Below are positions 7,157-14,440 of a stretch of 21,487 bases of DNA, piece after piece; positions within the stretch are counted from its first letter, which is position 1, and each line of letters starts with the position of its first letter. The DNA comes from an uncultured Oscillospiraceae bacterium. Lineage in GTDB: Bacteria > Bacillota > Clostridia > Oscillospirales > Acutalibacteraceae. The notes beneath the pieces were generated by a model that saw only the letters and a list, made by a program, of their open reading frames with translations, was not told the origin of the DNA and ran no database searches. The stretch is taken from positions 1-21,487 of the forward strand of contig URGA01000030.1 in NCBI GenBank assembly GCA_900547275.1, read 5' to 3'. Both the position numbers and the translations under genes were made by a program.

Positions 7157-7270
7157 ATGGACGCGGGAAGCAGTAGCGGTGCAAATTCTATTGGGCGAGG
7201 GAGAATCGCGTTAATATCCGGAACAAGGAAAAACGGCCGTTGCTTGCCGATGCCGAATTTCCTTCAATAA
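7157..7270 (+). CDS. Small ORF (37 aa) in the mgtA leader, candidate leader peptide or small protein
   Basis: ATG 7157 is preceded by GTGAGGTGAAGGAA, one of the better ribosome binding sites in this region. The frame runs 37 codons to TAA (7268-7270). The peptide begins MDAGSSSGANSIGRGRIALI and ends GRCLPMPNFLQ. It is small, rich in Gly, Ser and Arg, with one Cys and no membrane segment. It ends 77 nt before the mgtA start and lies on the same leader transcript, beyond the M-box terminator. Leader ORFs controlling Mg2+ transporters are known in enterobacteria (mgtL, mgtP), but this one has no visible similarity to them. It may sense translation, be a small partner of the pump, or be spurious. 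Confidence 0.45.
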   Translation: MDAGSSSGANSIGRGRIALISGTRKNGRCLPMPNFLQ

Positions 7271-7347
7271 TTTAATACGGTTCTTCTTCGGTGCACTGTA
7301 CCCTTTCCAAAAATCAACCGGAAAAATCAATTTGGAGGTACAGAAAG

Positions 7348-10050
7348 ATGAAGAAAACAAACAAAAGAGCCGCCGCTGCAAAGATCTGCGGCGCAATGCT
7401 GAAAAACGACGCCGTAACTGAGAAAATCTACTGGGCGGCGTCACACACGGAAAAAGAAATACTCGCTGAATATTCGGTTTCTGACCGCGGAGTAAGCGAG
7501 GCACAGGCTGAGACCCTGCGGGACAAATACGGAAAAAACGTAATAACATACGGCAAGAAGAATTCTGCGGCTAAGCGCCTTTTTTCGGCGTTCGTAAATC
7601 CCTTTACGGTGGTTTTGCTTGTTCTTGCGGTAATCTCTGCTTTTACGGATATTGTCTTTGCCGATCCGTCAGACAGAAATTACGCTACAGTTATCATAAT
7701 TACCGCAATGGTTTTAATATCAGGCGTTCTTCGCTTTGTTCAGGAGACCCGCAGCGGGAATGTTGCGGACAAACTTATCGGCATGATCCACACCACTGCC
7801 TGCGTTGAAAGAGACGGGGTAAAGGCTGAAATACCAATGGAAGATATTGTCTGCGGCGATATAATTTATCTTTCGGCCGGCGATATGATACCCGCCGATG
7901 TTAGAATTACACTCGCAAAAGACCTGTTTGTAAGCCAGTCGTCTCTAACCGGGGAGAGCGAGCCTGTTGAAAAATTCGCCTCTGTCGCGTCTGAAAAAGG
8001 CGCGCTGACGGATACGGAAAATATGGCGTTTCTCGGCAGTAACGTTATAAGCGGCAGTGCCAAAGCCGTAGTTGTGGCTGTCGGAAATGATACGCTGATC
8101 GGCGCAATGGCAAAAAATCTTGATGAAAAGCCGCCGAAAACTACTTTTGAAAAAGGCGTAAACTCCGTGTCATGGGTGCTTATTCGCTTTATGCTGATAA
8201 TGGTTCCCGTAGTGCTTTTTATAAACGGCTTTACAAAGGGCGACTGGATGCAGGCGGCGCTGTTTGCTATCTCAGTAGCGGTAGGTCTTACCCCGGAAAT
8301 GCTGCCGATGATAGTTACAACGTCTTTGGCAAAGGGCGCTCTTGCCATGAGCAAAAAAAAGGTTATTATCAAAAATCTCAACTCAATTCAAAATCTCGGC
8401 TCAATAGATATTCTTTGCACTGATAAAACCGGAACGCTGACCCAGGACAAAGTAGTTCTTGAATATCATGTAAATATTGACGGCAAAGAGGACGACCGTG
8501 TTCTGCGCCATGCGTTTCTCAACAGCTATTTTCAGACGGGACTAAAAAATCTTATAGATATTGCGGTGATTTCCAAGCAGGAAGAACTGGGTGCTGAAAA
8601 TCTTACGGAAAACTACACCAAGGTAGACGAAATTCCCTTTGATTTTGAACGCCGCAGAATGAGCGTCGTTGTTAAGGATAAAGATTCAAAAACCCAAATG
8701 GTAACAAAAGGCGCTGTTGAAGAAATGCTCAAGTGCTGTTCATACGCCGAGTGCCGCGGTGAAATAAAACCGCTTACTTCGGATGTTCGCCGCCTTGTGC
8801 TTAAAAGGTCGGACGAATTGAATGAAAAGGGTATGCGGGTTATCGCTGTTGCCCAGAAAACAAATCCCTCTCCTGTCGGCCAGTTTTCAACTGAGGATGA
8901 ACACGATATGGTGCTTATCGGCTTCCTTGCGTTTCTTGACCCGCCGAAGCCCACAACTAAATCGGCGATAGAAGCGCTGAAATCCTACGGCGTGGAAGTA
9001 AAGATTTTAACAGGCGACAATGAAAAGGTAACCTGCGCAATATGCAAGCAGGTGGGCTTAAACGTAAACAGAATACTTCTGGGTTCTGAGCTGGACGATA
9101 TAAGCGACGACGAACTGGGAAAAACGGCGGAGGATATAACTGTTTTCGCAAAACTTTCTCCGTCTCAGAAGGCGAGAATAATAACGGTGCTGAGAGACAG
9201 AGGCCACAGTGTAGGCTATATGGGCGACGGTATAAATGACGCCGAAGCCATGAAAGTGTCAGACGTGGGAATTTCTGTGGATACGGCTGTTGATATTGCA
9301 AAGGAGTCGGCCTCAGTCGTTCTGCTGGAAAAAGACCTGACGGTTTTGGAGCAGGGAGTTATAGAGGGCAGAAAGACTTACGCCAATATGATTAAGTATA
9401 TTAAGATGACGGCTTCGTCAAATTTTGGAAATATGCTTTCTGTTCTTGCCGCCAGCGCGTTTCTGCCGTTTTTGCCTATGGCGTCAATCCATCTTATTCT
9501 TCTTAATCTTATCTATGATATTTCCTGTACGGCTATTTCCTGGGACAACGTTGACAAAGAGTATCTTTCAGTGCCCCGCAGGTGGAATGCTTCCGGAATA
9601 AGCAGATTTATGCTTTGGATAGGGCCCACAAGTTCCGTCTTTGACATCGCCTGCTATCTTCTTATGTATTTTGTTATTTGCCCCATGTTTACCGGCGGCC
9701 TGACGTATTCCCAGCTGACCGACCCGTCAATGAAAGCGCTTTATATAGCTTTGTTCCAGACAGGCTGGTTCGTTGAGTCAATGTGGAGCCAGACCCTTGT
9801 TATCCATATGATACGCACTCCGAAGATCCCGTTTGTTCAGAGCCGTGCTTCAGCGCCGGTAACTTTTCTGACCTTTGCGGGCATCGCCGTTGTAACGCTA
9901 ATTCCATTTACTCCCCTTGGCGCGGCGCTGGAACTGACAGCGCTTCCCGGCGTTTATTTCGCCTGGCTTGCGGCAATCGTTGCGGGTTATATGCTCCTGG
10001 CAACAGTCGTTAAAAAACTCTACGTCCGCCGATACGGCGAACTGCTTTAA
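7348..10050 (+). CDS. mgtA: Magnesium-translocating P-type ATPase (MgtA/MgtB type)
   Basis: This is a 900-residue P3B-type ATPase of full family length. It would import Mg2+ across the cytoplasmic membrane at the cost of ATP. A soluble N-terminal region (1-85) is followed by membrane segments around 86-110 and 115-135. The actuator-domain TGES is at 201-204. PEMLP lies in the membrane core, and DKTGTLT carries the phosphorylated Asp359. The nucleotide-binding domain follows, with ILTGD (Asp557) and the hinge GDGINDAEA (626-634). A C-terminal block of membrane helices starts with NFGNMLSVLAASAFLPFLPM. ATG 7348 is chosen because GGAGG (7334-7338) is well placed; an upstream in-frame start at 7291 lacks one. 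The M-box leader strongly supports Mg2+ as substrate. The gene is apparently monocistronic, followed by a 14-bp stem hairpin. Confidence 0.97.
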   Translation: MKKTNKRAAAAKICGAMLKNDAVTEKIYWAASHTEKEILAEYSVSDRGVSEAQAETLRDKYGKNVITYGKKNSAAKRLFSAFVNPFTVVLLVLAVISAFTDIVFADPSDRNYATVIIITAMVLISGVLRFVQETRSGNVADKLIGMIHTTACVERDGVKAEIPMEDIVCGDIIYLSAGDMIPADVRITLAKDLFVSQSSLTGESEPVEKFASVASEKGALTDTENMAFLGSNVISGSAKAVVVAVGNDTLIGAMAKNLDEKPPKTTFEKGVNSVSWVLIRFMLIMVPVVLFINGFTKGDWMQAALFAISVAVGLTPEMLPMIVTTSLAKGALAMSKKKVIIKNLNSIQNLGSIDILCTDKTGTLTQDKVVLEYHVNIDGKEDDRVLRHAFLNSYFQTGLKNLIDIAVISKQEELGAENLTENYTKVDEIPFDFERRRMSVVVKDKDSKTQMVTKGAVEEMLKCCSYAECRGEIKPLTSDVRRLVLKRSDELNEKGMRVIAVAQKTNPSPVGQFSTEDEHDMVLIGFLAFLDPPKPTTKSAIEALKSYGVEVKILTGDNEKVTCAICKQVGLNVNRILLGSELDDISDDELGKTAEDITVFAKLSPSQKARIITVLRDRGHSVGYMGDGINDAEAMKVSDVGISVDTAVDIAKESASVVLLEKDLTVLEQGVIEGRKTYANMIKYIKMTASSNFGNMLSVLAASAFLPFLPMASIHLILLNLIYDISCTAISWDNVDKEYLSVPRRWNASGISRFMLWIGPTSSVFDIACYLLMYFVICPMFTGGLTYSQLTDPSMKALYIALFQTGWFVESMWSQTLVIHMIRTPKIPFVQSRASAPVTFLTFAGIAVVTLIPFTPLGAALELTALPGVYFAWLAAIVAGYMLLATVVKKLYVRRYGELL

Positions 10051-10063
10051 ACCTTGCAAAACA

Positions 10064-10108
10064 CCGATAAACCGCCGAAAAGTATTATAATTCTCGACGG
10101 TTTATCGG
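10064..10108. terminator. Long hairpin after mgtA
   Basis: CCGATAAACCGCCG (10064-10077) pairs with CGACGGTTTATCGG (10095-10108) with one mismatch. A U-tract is lacking on the plus strand (GAAAGTTATAG follows), so it may act as a weak terminator or 3' stabiliser. The minus-strand tail is TGTTTTGC. Confidence 0.6.
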
Positions 10109-10145
10109 GAAAGTTATAGCAAAGCAAATTTTTTGTTCAGCAAAC

Positions 10146-10177
10146 ATATTGACAAATATCAATGTGTGGCATATAAT
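10146..10177 (+). promoter_or_regulatory. arsR promoter with overlapping operator-like dyad
   Basis: TTGACA (10149-10154), a 17-bp spacer and TATAAT (10172-10177) form a perfect consensus promoter. ATTGA-N6-TCAAT (10148-10163) overlaps the -35 and fits the inverted-repeat operators used by ArsR/SmtB repressors. A strong promoter with an operator over it suits metalloid-inducible autorepression. Confidence 0.75.
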
Positions 10178-10194
10178 ACAGCATAGGTACTGAA

Positions 10195-10527
10195 ATGCAG
10201 GAGGTGAGCGATACGGAACTTGATCCAAAGGAAACTGCGGTTATTTTCAAAGCGTTTTGCGACGAAAACAGAATACGAATTCTACAGCTTTTATCCACCG
10301 GGGAAAAATGCGCCTGCAAACTTCTTGAAGAAATCAAAGTTACCCAGCCAACATTGTCTCACCATATGAAGATTTTGTGTGATTCAGGTGTTGTAGTGGG
10401 CAGAAAAGACGGAAAATGGACCTACTATTCAATATCTAGTGAAGGAAAAGAGCGAGCGCTCAGATGCATTAAAACGCTCACCGAAGCAGATGAAGCTGAA
10501 ACAGAAAAGTCGTGCTGTGAAAAATAA
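10195..10527 (+). CDS. arsR: ArsR/SmtB-family metalloregulatory repressor
   Basis: This protein of up to 110 residues is a winged-helix repressor of normal ArsR size. FKAFCDENRIRILQLLSTGE leads into KCACKLLEEI, the equivalent of the ELCVCD metalloid-binding loop, with Cys39 and Cys41. TQPTLSHHMKILCDSGVV (50-67) is the recognition helix region, followed by the wing GRKDGKWTYYSI. An extra Cys pair sits at the C-terminus (SCCEK). It should release DNA on binding As(III) or Sb(III) and derepress the operon. Start choice is uncertain: ATG 10195 lies only about 10 nt after the predicted transcription start, while the strong AGGAGGT (10199-10205) lies inside the frame and is spaced for codon ACG at 10213. 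The downstream genes confirm an ars role. Confidence 0.93.
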   Translation: MQEVSDTELDPKETAVIFKAFCDENRIRILQLLSTGEKCACKLLEEIKVTQPTLSHHMKILCDSGVVVGRKDGKWTYYSISSEGKERALRCIKTLTEADEAETEKSCCEK

Positions 10528-10565
10528 TTCTGTTATATTTCAGGCACGGCTTATAAAACGCACAA

Positions 10566-10587
10566 CATATAGATATATTTATATATG
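10566..10587. promoter_or_regulatory. AT-rich dyad between arsR and arsP
   Basis: CATATA (10566-10571) and TATATG (10582-10587) flank an AT-rich core in the 85-nt gap before arsP. It could be a second operator or only AT-rich spacer; no promoter is convincing here. Confidence 0.2.
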
Positions 10588-10612
10588 ACTATTTATGAAA
10601 AGGAGCTTTATT

Positions 10613-11626
10613 ATGGAAATATTGAAGACTGCCTGGGATTTCTTTCAAAATGAAATTCTCGGCATGGCGTGGCTCAATCGGCTTATAGGCAACTTATTGG
10701 TAAGTTTGGGATTGGACACAAAAACAAGAATAGGAGCGAGCATTCAGTTCTTCTTGTATGACGTTATAAAAATCATGGTACTGCTTGTGCTTTTGATTTT
10801 AATCATTTCATATATTCAGAGCTATTTCCCACCGGAGCGAACAAAGAAAATTCTCGGGCGTTTCCACGGAATAGGGGCAAATATTGTTGCGGCTCTGCTG
10901 GGAACGGTAACCCCGTTTTGTTCATGTTCTTCGATACCTCTGTTTATGGGCTTTACCAGTGCGGGACTGCCGCTTGGAGTTACTTTTTCTTTCCTTATTT
11001 CATCGCCTATGGTTGACCTTGGTTCGTTGATTTTGCTGATGAGTATTTTCGGCTGGAAAGTTGCTGTTGTGTATGTAATCGTGGGCCTTGTTATCGCAGT
11101 TGCCGGCGGAACGCTGATTGAAAAACTGCATCTTGAAAATCAGGTTGAGGAATATATCAGAAACGGACGTTCCTTGGATATTCCCCAGGAAGAACTTCAT
11201 TTTAAAGACAGAGTAAAATATGCCTGGCAGCAGGTTTTGGCAACAGCGAAGAAAGTCACCCCCTATGTTTTAATAGGTGTAGGAATTGGCGCCGTAATTC
11301 ACAACTGGCTACCGGAAGAGCTGATAATTAAGGTGCTCGGAGACGGCAATCCCCTGGGTGTCGTGCTGGCAACTATATGCGGCGTTCCGATGTATGCGGA
11401 TATTTTCGGTACTATCCCCATTGCCGAGGCTCTGCTTTCAAAGGGAGCTTTGCTGGGCGTAGTTTTGTCCTTTATGATGGCTGTAACAACTTTATCCCTG
11501 CCGTCAATTATTATGCTGCGTAAAGCAGTAAAGCCAAAACTTTTAGCCATTTTTGTTGCAATCTGCACAGTCGGCATTATCATTGTTGGCTATTTCTTTA
11601 ACGCAATTCAATTTTTATTAGTATAA
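10613..11626 (+). CDS. arsP: ArsP-type permease (DUF318/SO_0444 family)
   Basis: This is a 337-residue integral membrane protein with about eight hydrophobic helices. The family signature is GTVTPFCSCSSIPLFMGFTS (about residues 99-118) with its CSC cysteines. A second conserved half carries ICGVPMYADIFGTIPIAEAL. ArsP proteins export trivalent organoarsenicals such as methylarsenite, and related permeases contribute to resistance to other metalloids. The position directly after arsR and before a thioredoxin-like gene and arsC supports a metalloid role. ATG 10613 follows AAAAGGAG (10598-10605) by 7 nt, so the in-frame ATG 10595 upstream of this site is rejected. The operon has no arsB or acr3 in view, making this its only visible efflux protein. 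Confidence 0.9.
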   Translation: MEILKTAWDFFQNEILGMAWLNRLIGNLLVSLGLDTKTRIGASIQFFLYDVIKIMVLLVLLILIISYIQSYFPPERTKKILGRFHGIGANIVAALLGTVTPFCSCSSIPLFMGFTSAGLPLGVTFSFLISSPMVDLGSLILLMSIFGWKVAVVYVIVGLVIAVAGGTLIEKLHLENQVEEYIRNGRSLDIPQEELHFKDRVKYAWQQVLATAKKVTPYVLIGVGIGAVIHNWLPEELIIKVLGDGNPLGVVLATICGVPMYADIFGTIPIAEALLSKGALLGVVLSFMMAVTTLSLPSIIMLRKAVKPKLLAIFVAICTVGIIIVGYFFNAIQFLLV

Positions 11627-11644
11627 TTTAGGAGGAAAATTATT

Positions 11645-12022
11645 ATGTCATTGTTCAATTTCAGCAGAAAAAAGGAAGATAAAAAAGTACCCGCCTGCTC
11701 ATGCGGCTGTTCTTGTTCTGATTTAAATAAGGATAGTGTTGAGCAAACAATCCCCTGCGGAGTAAATGAAAACAATATAAACAGCATAAAAGTATTGGGC
11801 AGCGGCTGTAAGTCTTGTTATGCGTTGCTGGAAAACACAAAAAAAGCGGTGAGCAATTTGGGATTGACAGCAAAAGTTCAGTATGTTACAGATATGAAGG
11901 AAATAATGGTATACGGCGTTATGAGCCTTCCCGCACTGGTTGTAAATGAAAAGGCAGTATCTTACGGAAAAGTGCTGAATGTTTCCGAAATAGAAAATAT
12001 TTTAAAAAAACACGGCGCGTGA
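11645..12022 (+). CDS. Thioredoxin-like (TM0996/MTH895-type) protein with Cys-rich N-terminal tail
   Basis: This is a 125-residue protein. Residues 46-125 form a small thioredoxin/glutaredoxin-like domain: SIKVLGSGCKSC (CxxC at 55-58), KVQYVTDMKEIMVYGVMSLPALVVN with the cis-Pro-like SLP, and a closing helix. The first 45 residues are an unusual tail with CSCGCSC (18-24) and a lone Cys38, which could bind As(III) or another soft metal. It sits between arsP and arsC with short gaps and an AGGAGG site. It could hand metalloid to ArsP, or serve as electron donor to ArsC, which needs a thioredoxin partner. Both roles are inference. Confidence 0.87.
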   Translation: MSLFNFSRKKEDKKVPACSCGCSCSDLNKDSVEQTIPCGVNENNINSIKVLGSGCKSCYALLENTKKAVSNLGLTAKVQYVTDMKEIMVYGVMSLPALVVNEKAVSYGKVLNVSEIENILKKHGA

Positions 12023-12035
12023 AAGGAAAATTAAA

Positions 12036-12497
12036 ATGAGCAAAACCAAAGTTTCTTCAGACAGCCTGTCTTCTGGCGGCAAAGCCGGAAAAATAAGAAC
12101 TGAAAACAAGCCGAAAGTTGCGTTTATCTGCGTTCACAATTCCTGCCGAAGCCAGATTGCTCAGGCATTGGGCAAATTATATGCTGATGATGTTTTTGAG
12201 AGTTATTCAGCAGGCACTGAAATCAAGGATGATATAAACCCAGACGCAATTCGTCTGATAAAAGAAATGTATAATATTGATATGTCTGAAACTCAATATT
12301 GTAAATTGATCTCTGATATTCCAAAGCCTGATGCAGTGATTTTGATGGGCTGCAATGTAAGTTGTCCCAATATTGACGCGCAGTATGTGGAAGACTGGGG
12401 TCTCAGCGACCCCAGCGGAAAAAGTGACGAAGAATTTAAACGTGTTATTTCTGCAATTGAGAAAAACATTCTCAGCTTAAAACAAAAATTGAGTTGA
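12036..12497 (+). CDS. arsC: Arsenate reductase, LMW-phosphatase fold (thioredoxin-coupled)
   Basis: This is a 153-residue protein. The phosphatase-type anion loop CVHNSCRS places the nucleophile at Cys32 with Arg38. The relay cysteines appear to be Cys106 and Cys110 in GCNVSCP, closer together than the C-x6-C of the Staphylococcus pI258 enzyme. The acid-loop Asp is in SDPSG (Asp125). It reduces As(V) to As(III) in the cytoplasm through a Cys relay that ends with a thioredoxin. The first 26 residues (Ser/Lys/Gly-rich) are an extension absent from the minimal family and may be disordered. The start has AAAGGAAAA upstream. It is the last gene of the ars operon; no convincing terminator follows. 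Confidence 0.9.
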   Translation: MSKTKVSSDSLSSGGKAGKIRTENKPKVAFICVHNSCRSQIAQALGKLYADDVFESYSAGTEIKDDINPDAIRLIKEMYNIDMSETQYCKLISDIPKPDAVILMGCNVSCPNIDAQYVEDWGLSDPSGKSDEEFKRVISAIEKNILSLKQKLS

Positions 12498-12584
12498 AAA
12501 TGCGGTGAGTTGAAGCAAAGCAGAGTTTGTTAATCGCATATTAAGACAAATAAAGTTGTGATTAAAATAAAAATCCATTGTCTG

Positions 12585-12613
12585 TTGCAAGTTTGTGGGA
12601 AATCGTATATAAT
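12585..12613 (+). promoter_or_regulatory. Sigma-A promoter of ddh
   Basis: TTGCAA (12585-12590) and TATAAT (12608-12613) are spaced by exactly 17 bp, about 90 nt before the ddh start. Confidence 0.8.
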
Positions 12614-12628
12614 ACTTAACTGTTGTAA

Positions 12629-12690
12629 AAAGCATTGCCGCGTTTTGCGGCTGTGCTTTAATTTTGCCTGAAAAGTTCAGGCTTGATTTG
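12629..12690 (+). promoter_or_regulatory. Two-hairpin ddh leader, possible attenuator
   Basis: Hairpin 1: AAAGCA-TT-GCCGC (12629-12641) pairs with GCGGC-TG-TGCTTT (12647-12659), followed by AATTTT. Hairpin 2: GCCTGAA (12666-12672) pairs with TTCAGGC (12676-12682) around AAG, followed by TTGATTT and then the ribosome binding site GGAG (12690-12693). Hairpin 1 has the look of a leaky terminator between promoter and gene. The ligand, if any, is unknown; it does not resemble the lysine riboswitch, which is much larger. Confidence 0.45.
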
Positions 12691-12701
12691 GAGATGAATT
12701 T

Positions 12702-13685
12702 ATGAGTATTAAAGTAGGTATCGCCGGTTACGGCAATCTCGGAAAAGGCGTAGAAAGCGCTCTTTTGCACACTGATGATATGGAGCTTGTGGGCATATTT
12801 ACACGCCGCGCTCCCGAAACAGTTAAAACAGCTACAGGCGCTCCCGTTTACAGCTGGGACGAAGCCAAGAATATGCAGAACGATATTGACGTTATGATCC
12901 TCTGCGGAGGAAGCGCCAATGACCTGCCTACCCAGACAGCTGAAATGGCTCAGTATTTTAACGTTATCGACAGTTTTGATACCCATGCCAATATTCCCGA
13001 ACATTTTGACATGGTTGACGCTGTAAGCAAGAAAAGCGGCAAAATCAGCATTATTTCAGTGGGCTGGGATCCCGGTCTTTTTTCTCTTAACCGCCTGTTC
13101 GGCCAGGCAATTCTTCCTGACGGATGCGATTATACGTTTTGGGGCAAGGGCGTAAGCCAGGGCCATTCTGACGCAATCCGCCGTATTCCCGGCGTTAAGG
13201 ACGGAAAGCAGTATACTATTCCCTCTGACGAAGCGCTGGAGAGAGTACGAAACGGCGAAAACCCCGAACTTACAACAAGAGAAAAGCACACAAGAGAATG
13301 TTTTGTTGTTGCCGAAGAGGGTGCGGATAAAGAAGAAATTCGCAAGGCAATCGTTACGATGCCCAACTATTTTGCTGATTACGATACTACTGTTCACTTT
13401 ATCAGTCAGGAAGAGCTTGACAGAGATCATTCCGGAATTCCCCACGGCGGAGTTGTTTTCCGCACAGGCGTTACAGGAATAAACGGCGAGCATAAGCACG
13501 TTATCGAGTACAAACTTACTCTCGATTCTAACCCCGGATTTACTTCCAGTGTGCTGGTTGCTTACGCCAGAGCGGCTTTTCGTATGCACAGTGAAAATCA
13601 GTGCGGCTGCAAAACAGTTTTCGACGTTGCTCCCGCTTACCTTCATCCGGCATCACCTGAAGAACAGCGCAAAACACTGCTTTAA
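12702..13685 (+). CDS. ddh: meso-Diaminopimelate D-dehydrogenase
   Basis: This is a 327-residue NADP-dependent enzyme (EC 1.4.1.16). It reductively aminates L-2-amino-6-oxopimelate (as tetrahydrodipicolinate) to meso-diaminopimelate in one step, supplying cell-wall precursor and lysine. The N-terminal Rossmann motif is VGIAGYGNLGKGVESAL (residues 5-21). IDSFDTHANIPEHF and ISVGWDPGLFSLNR are conserved family blocks, and GKGVSQGHSDAIRRIPGVKD is diagnostic for the substrate-binding domain. Length matches the family (about 320-330). It has its own sigma-A promoter and a structured leader. The next gene starts 51 nt downstream with no terminator between, so the two are probably co-transcribed. Confidence 0.96.
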   Translation: MSIKVGIAGYGNLGKGVESALLHTDDMELVGIFTRRAPETVKTATGAPVYSWDEAKNMQNDIDVMILCGGSANDLPTQTAEMAQYFNVIDSFDTHANIPEHFDMVDAVSKKSGKISIISVGWDPGLFSLNRLFGQAILPDGCDYTFWGKGVSQGHSDAIRRIPGVKDGKQYTIPSDEALERVRNGENPELTTREKHTRECFVVAEEGADKEEIRKAIVTMPNYFADYDTTVHFISQEELDRDHSGIPHGGVVFRTGVTGINGEHKHVIEYKLTLDSNPGFTSSVLVAYARAAFRMHSENQCGCKTVFDVAPAYLHPASPEEQRKTLL

Positions 13686-13736
13686 TTTTCTTATCTGCTA
13701 TCTAAGTTTTATATATATAATCAGGAAGGTGTAATA

Positions 13737-14396
13737 ATGAGCGTAAAAACAGCCCGAAGGATTGACCATCCAATCAAGCGGCTGGTGCTCCTTTGCGTCG
13801 GATTGAGTATTATGGCATTCGGCGTTGCTTTTTCAATTAAAGCGCAGTTAGGCACATCGCCTATATCAAGTGTTCCTTATGTAACGTCTGCGATATCGGG
13901 CTTGTCTGTTGGCACAACAACGATAATAATGAATTTCATGTTCGTTGCAATACAGATTGCTATCCTGCGAAAAAAGTACGACTGGTTTCAGCTTTTACAG
14001 CTGCCGGCTGCAATCGTTTTCGGCGTCATGATAGACGTGGCTGAATATATTATCAGTCCGATTACACTTTCAAATTATTTTCAGCAGTGGCTGATATGCG
14101 CCGCTGGAATTGTTCTTGTGGCGCTGGGCGTCAGCGTTGAAGTTGCCGCTAAATTTGTAACCACTGCGGGCGAAGGCGTCGTTCTTGCGATTTGCCAAGT
14201 CGCTCCGATAAAATTCGGAAATATGAAAGTCGTTTTTGACGTAACCCTTGTCTGTATTTCCGTTGTTCTTTCCCTTGTCTTTCTCGGCAAATTGGACGGA
14301 GTTCGTGAGGGCACCGCGGCGGCAGCGGTTTTTGTAGGCCTGCTTACCAAGGTTTTTAATAAATTGATTAAAAAAACGAACTTAGTAAATTTGTAA
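13737..14396 (+). CDS. YczE/YyaS/YitT-type membrane protein
   Basis: This 219-residue protein has about five or six membrane helices. The N-terminal KRLVLLCVGLSIMAFGVAF and the segment KAQLGTSPISSVPYVTS resemble the YczE/YitT family, whose biochemical role is largely undefined (small-molecule transport has been suggested for some). VAAKFVTTAGEGVVLAI is a second conserved block. It starts after AGGAAGGTG. It follows ddh closely and precedes a strong terminator, so it likely shares the ddh transcript; a functional link to diaminopimelate is not shown. Confidence 0.8.
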   Translation: MSVKTARRIDHPIKRLVLLCVGLSIMAFGVAFSIKAQLGTSPISSVPYVTSAISGLSVGTTTIIMNFMFVAIQIAILRKKYDWFQLLQLPAAIVFGVMIDVAEYIISPITLSNYFQQWLICAAGIVLVALGVSVEVAAKFVTTAGEGVVLAICQVAPIKFGNMKVVFDVTLVCISVVLSLVFLGKLDGVREGTAAAAVFVGLLTKVFNKLIKKTNLVNL

Positions 14397-14410
14397 AAAG
14401 AGCAAAATAA

Positions 14411-14440
14411 AAATCCCGCAGTTAATCTGCGGGATTTTTT
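14411..14440. terminator. Strong bidirectional intrinsic terminator
   Basis: AAATCCCGCAG (14411-14421) pairs perfectly with CTGCGGGATTT (14427-14437) around TTAAT. A T-run follows on both strands, so it can end the ddh unit and also anything transcribed leftward from 14900. Confidence 0.95.

Noticed and set aside
10595..10612. Upstream ATG for arsP adding MKRSFI
   Set aside because: It precedes the AAAAGGAG site, which is correctly spaced for ATG 10613.
12702..12760. Possible lysine riboswitch upstream of ddh
   Set aside because: The leader is under 90 nt with two simple hairpins, far too small for the roughly 170-nt lysine aptamer, and lacks its conserved core.
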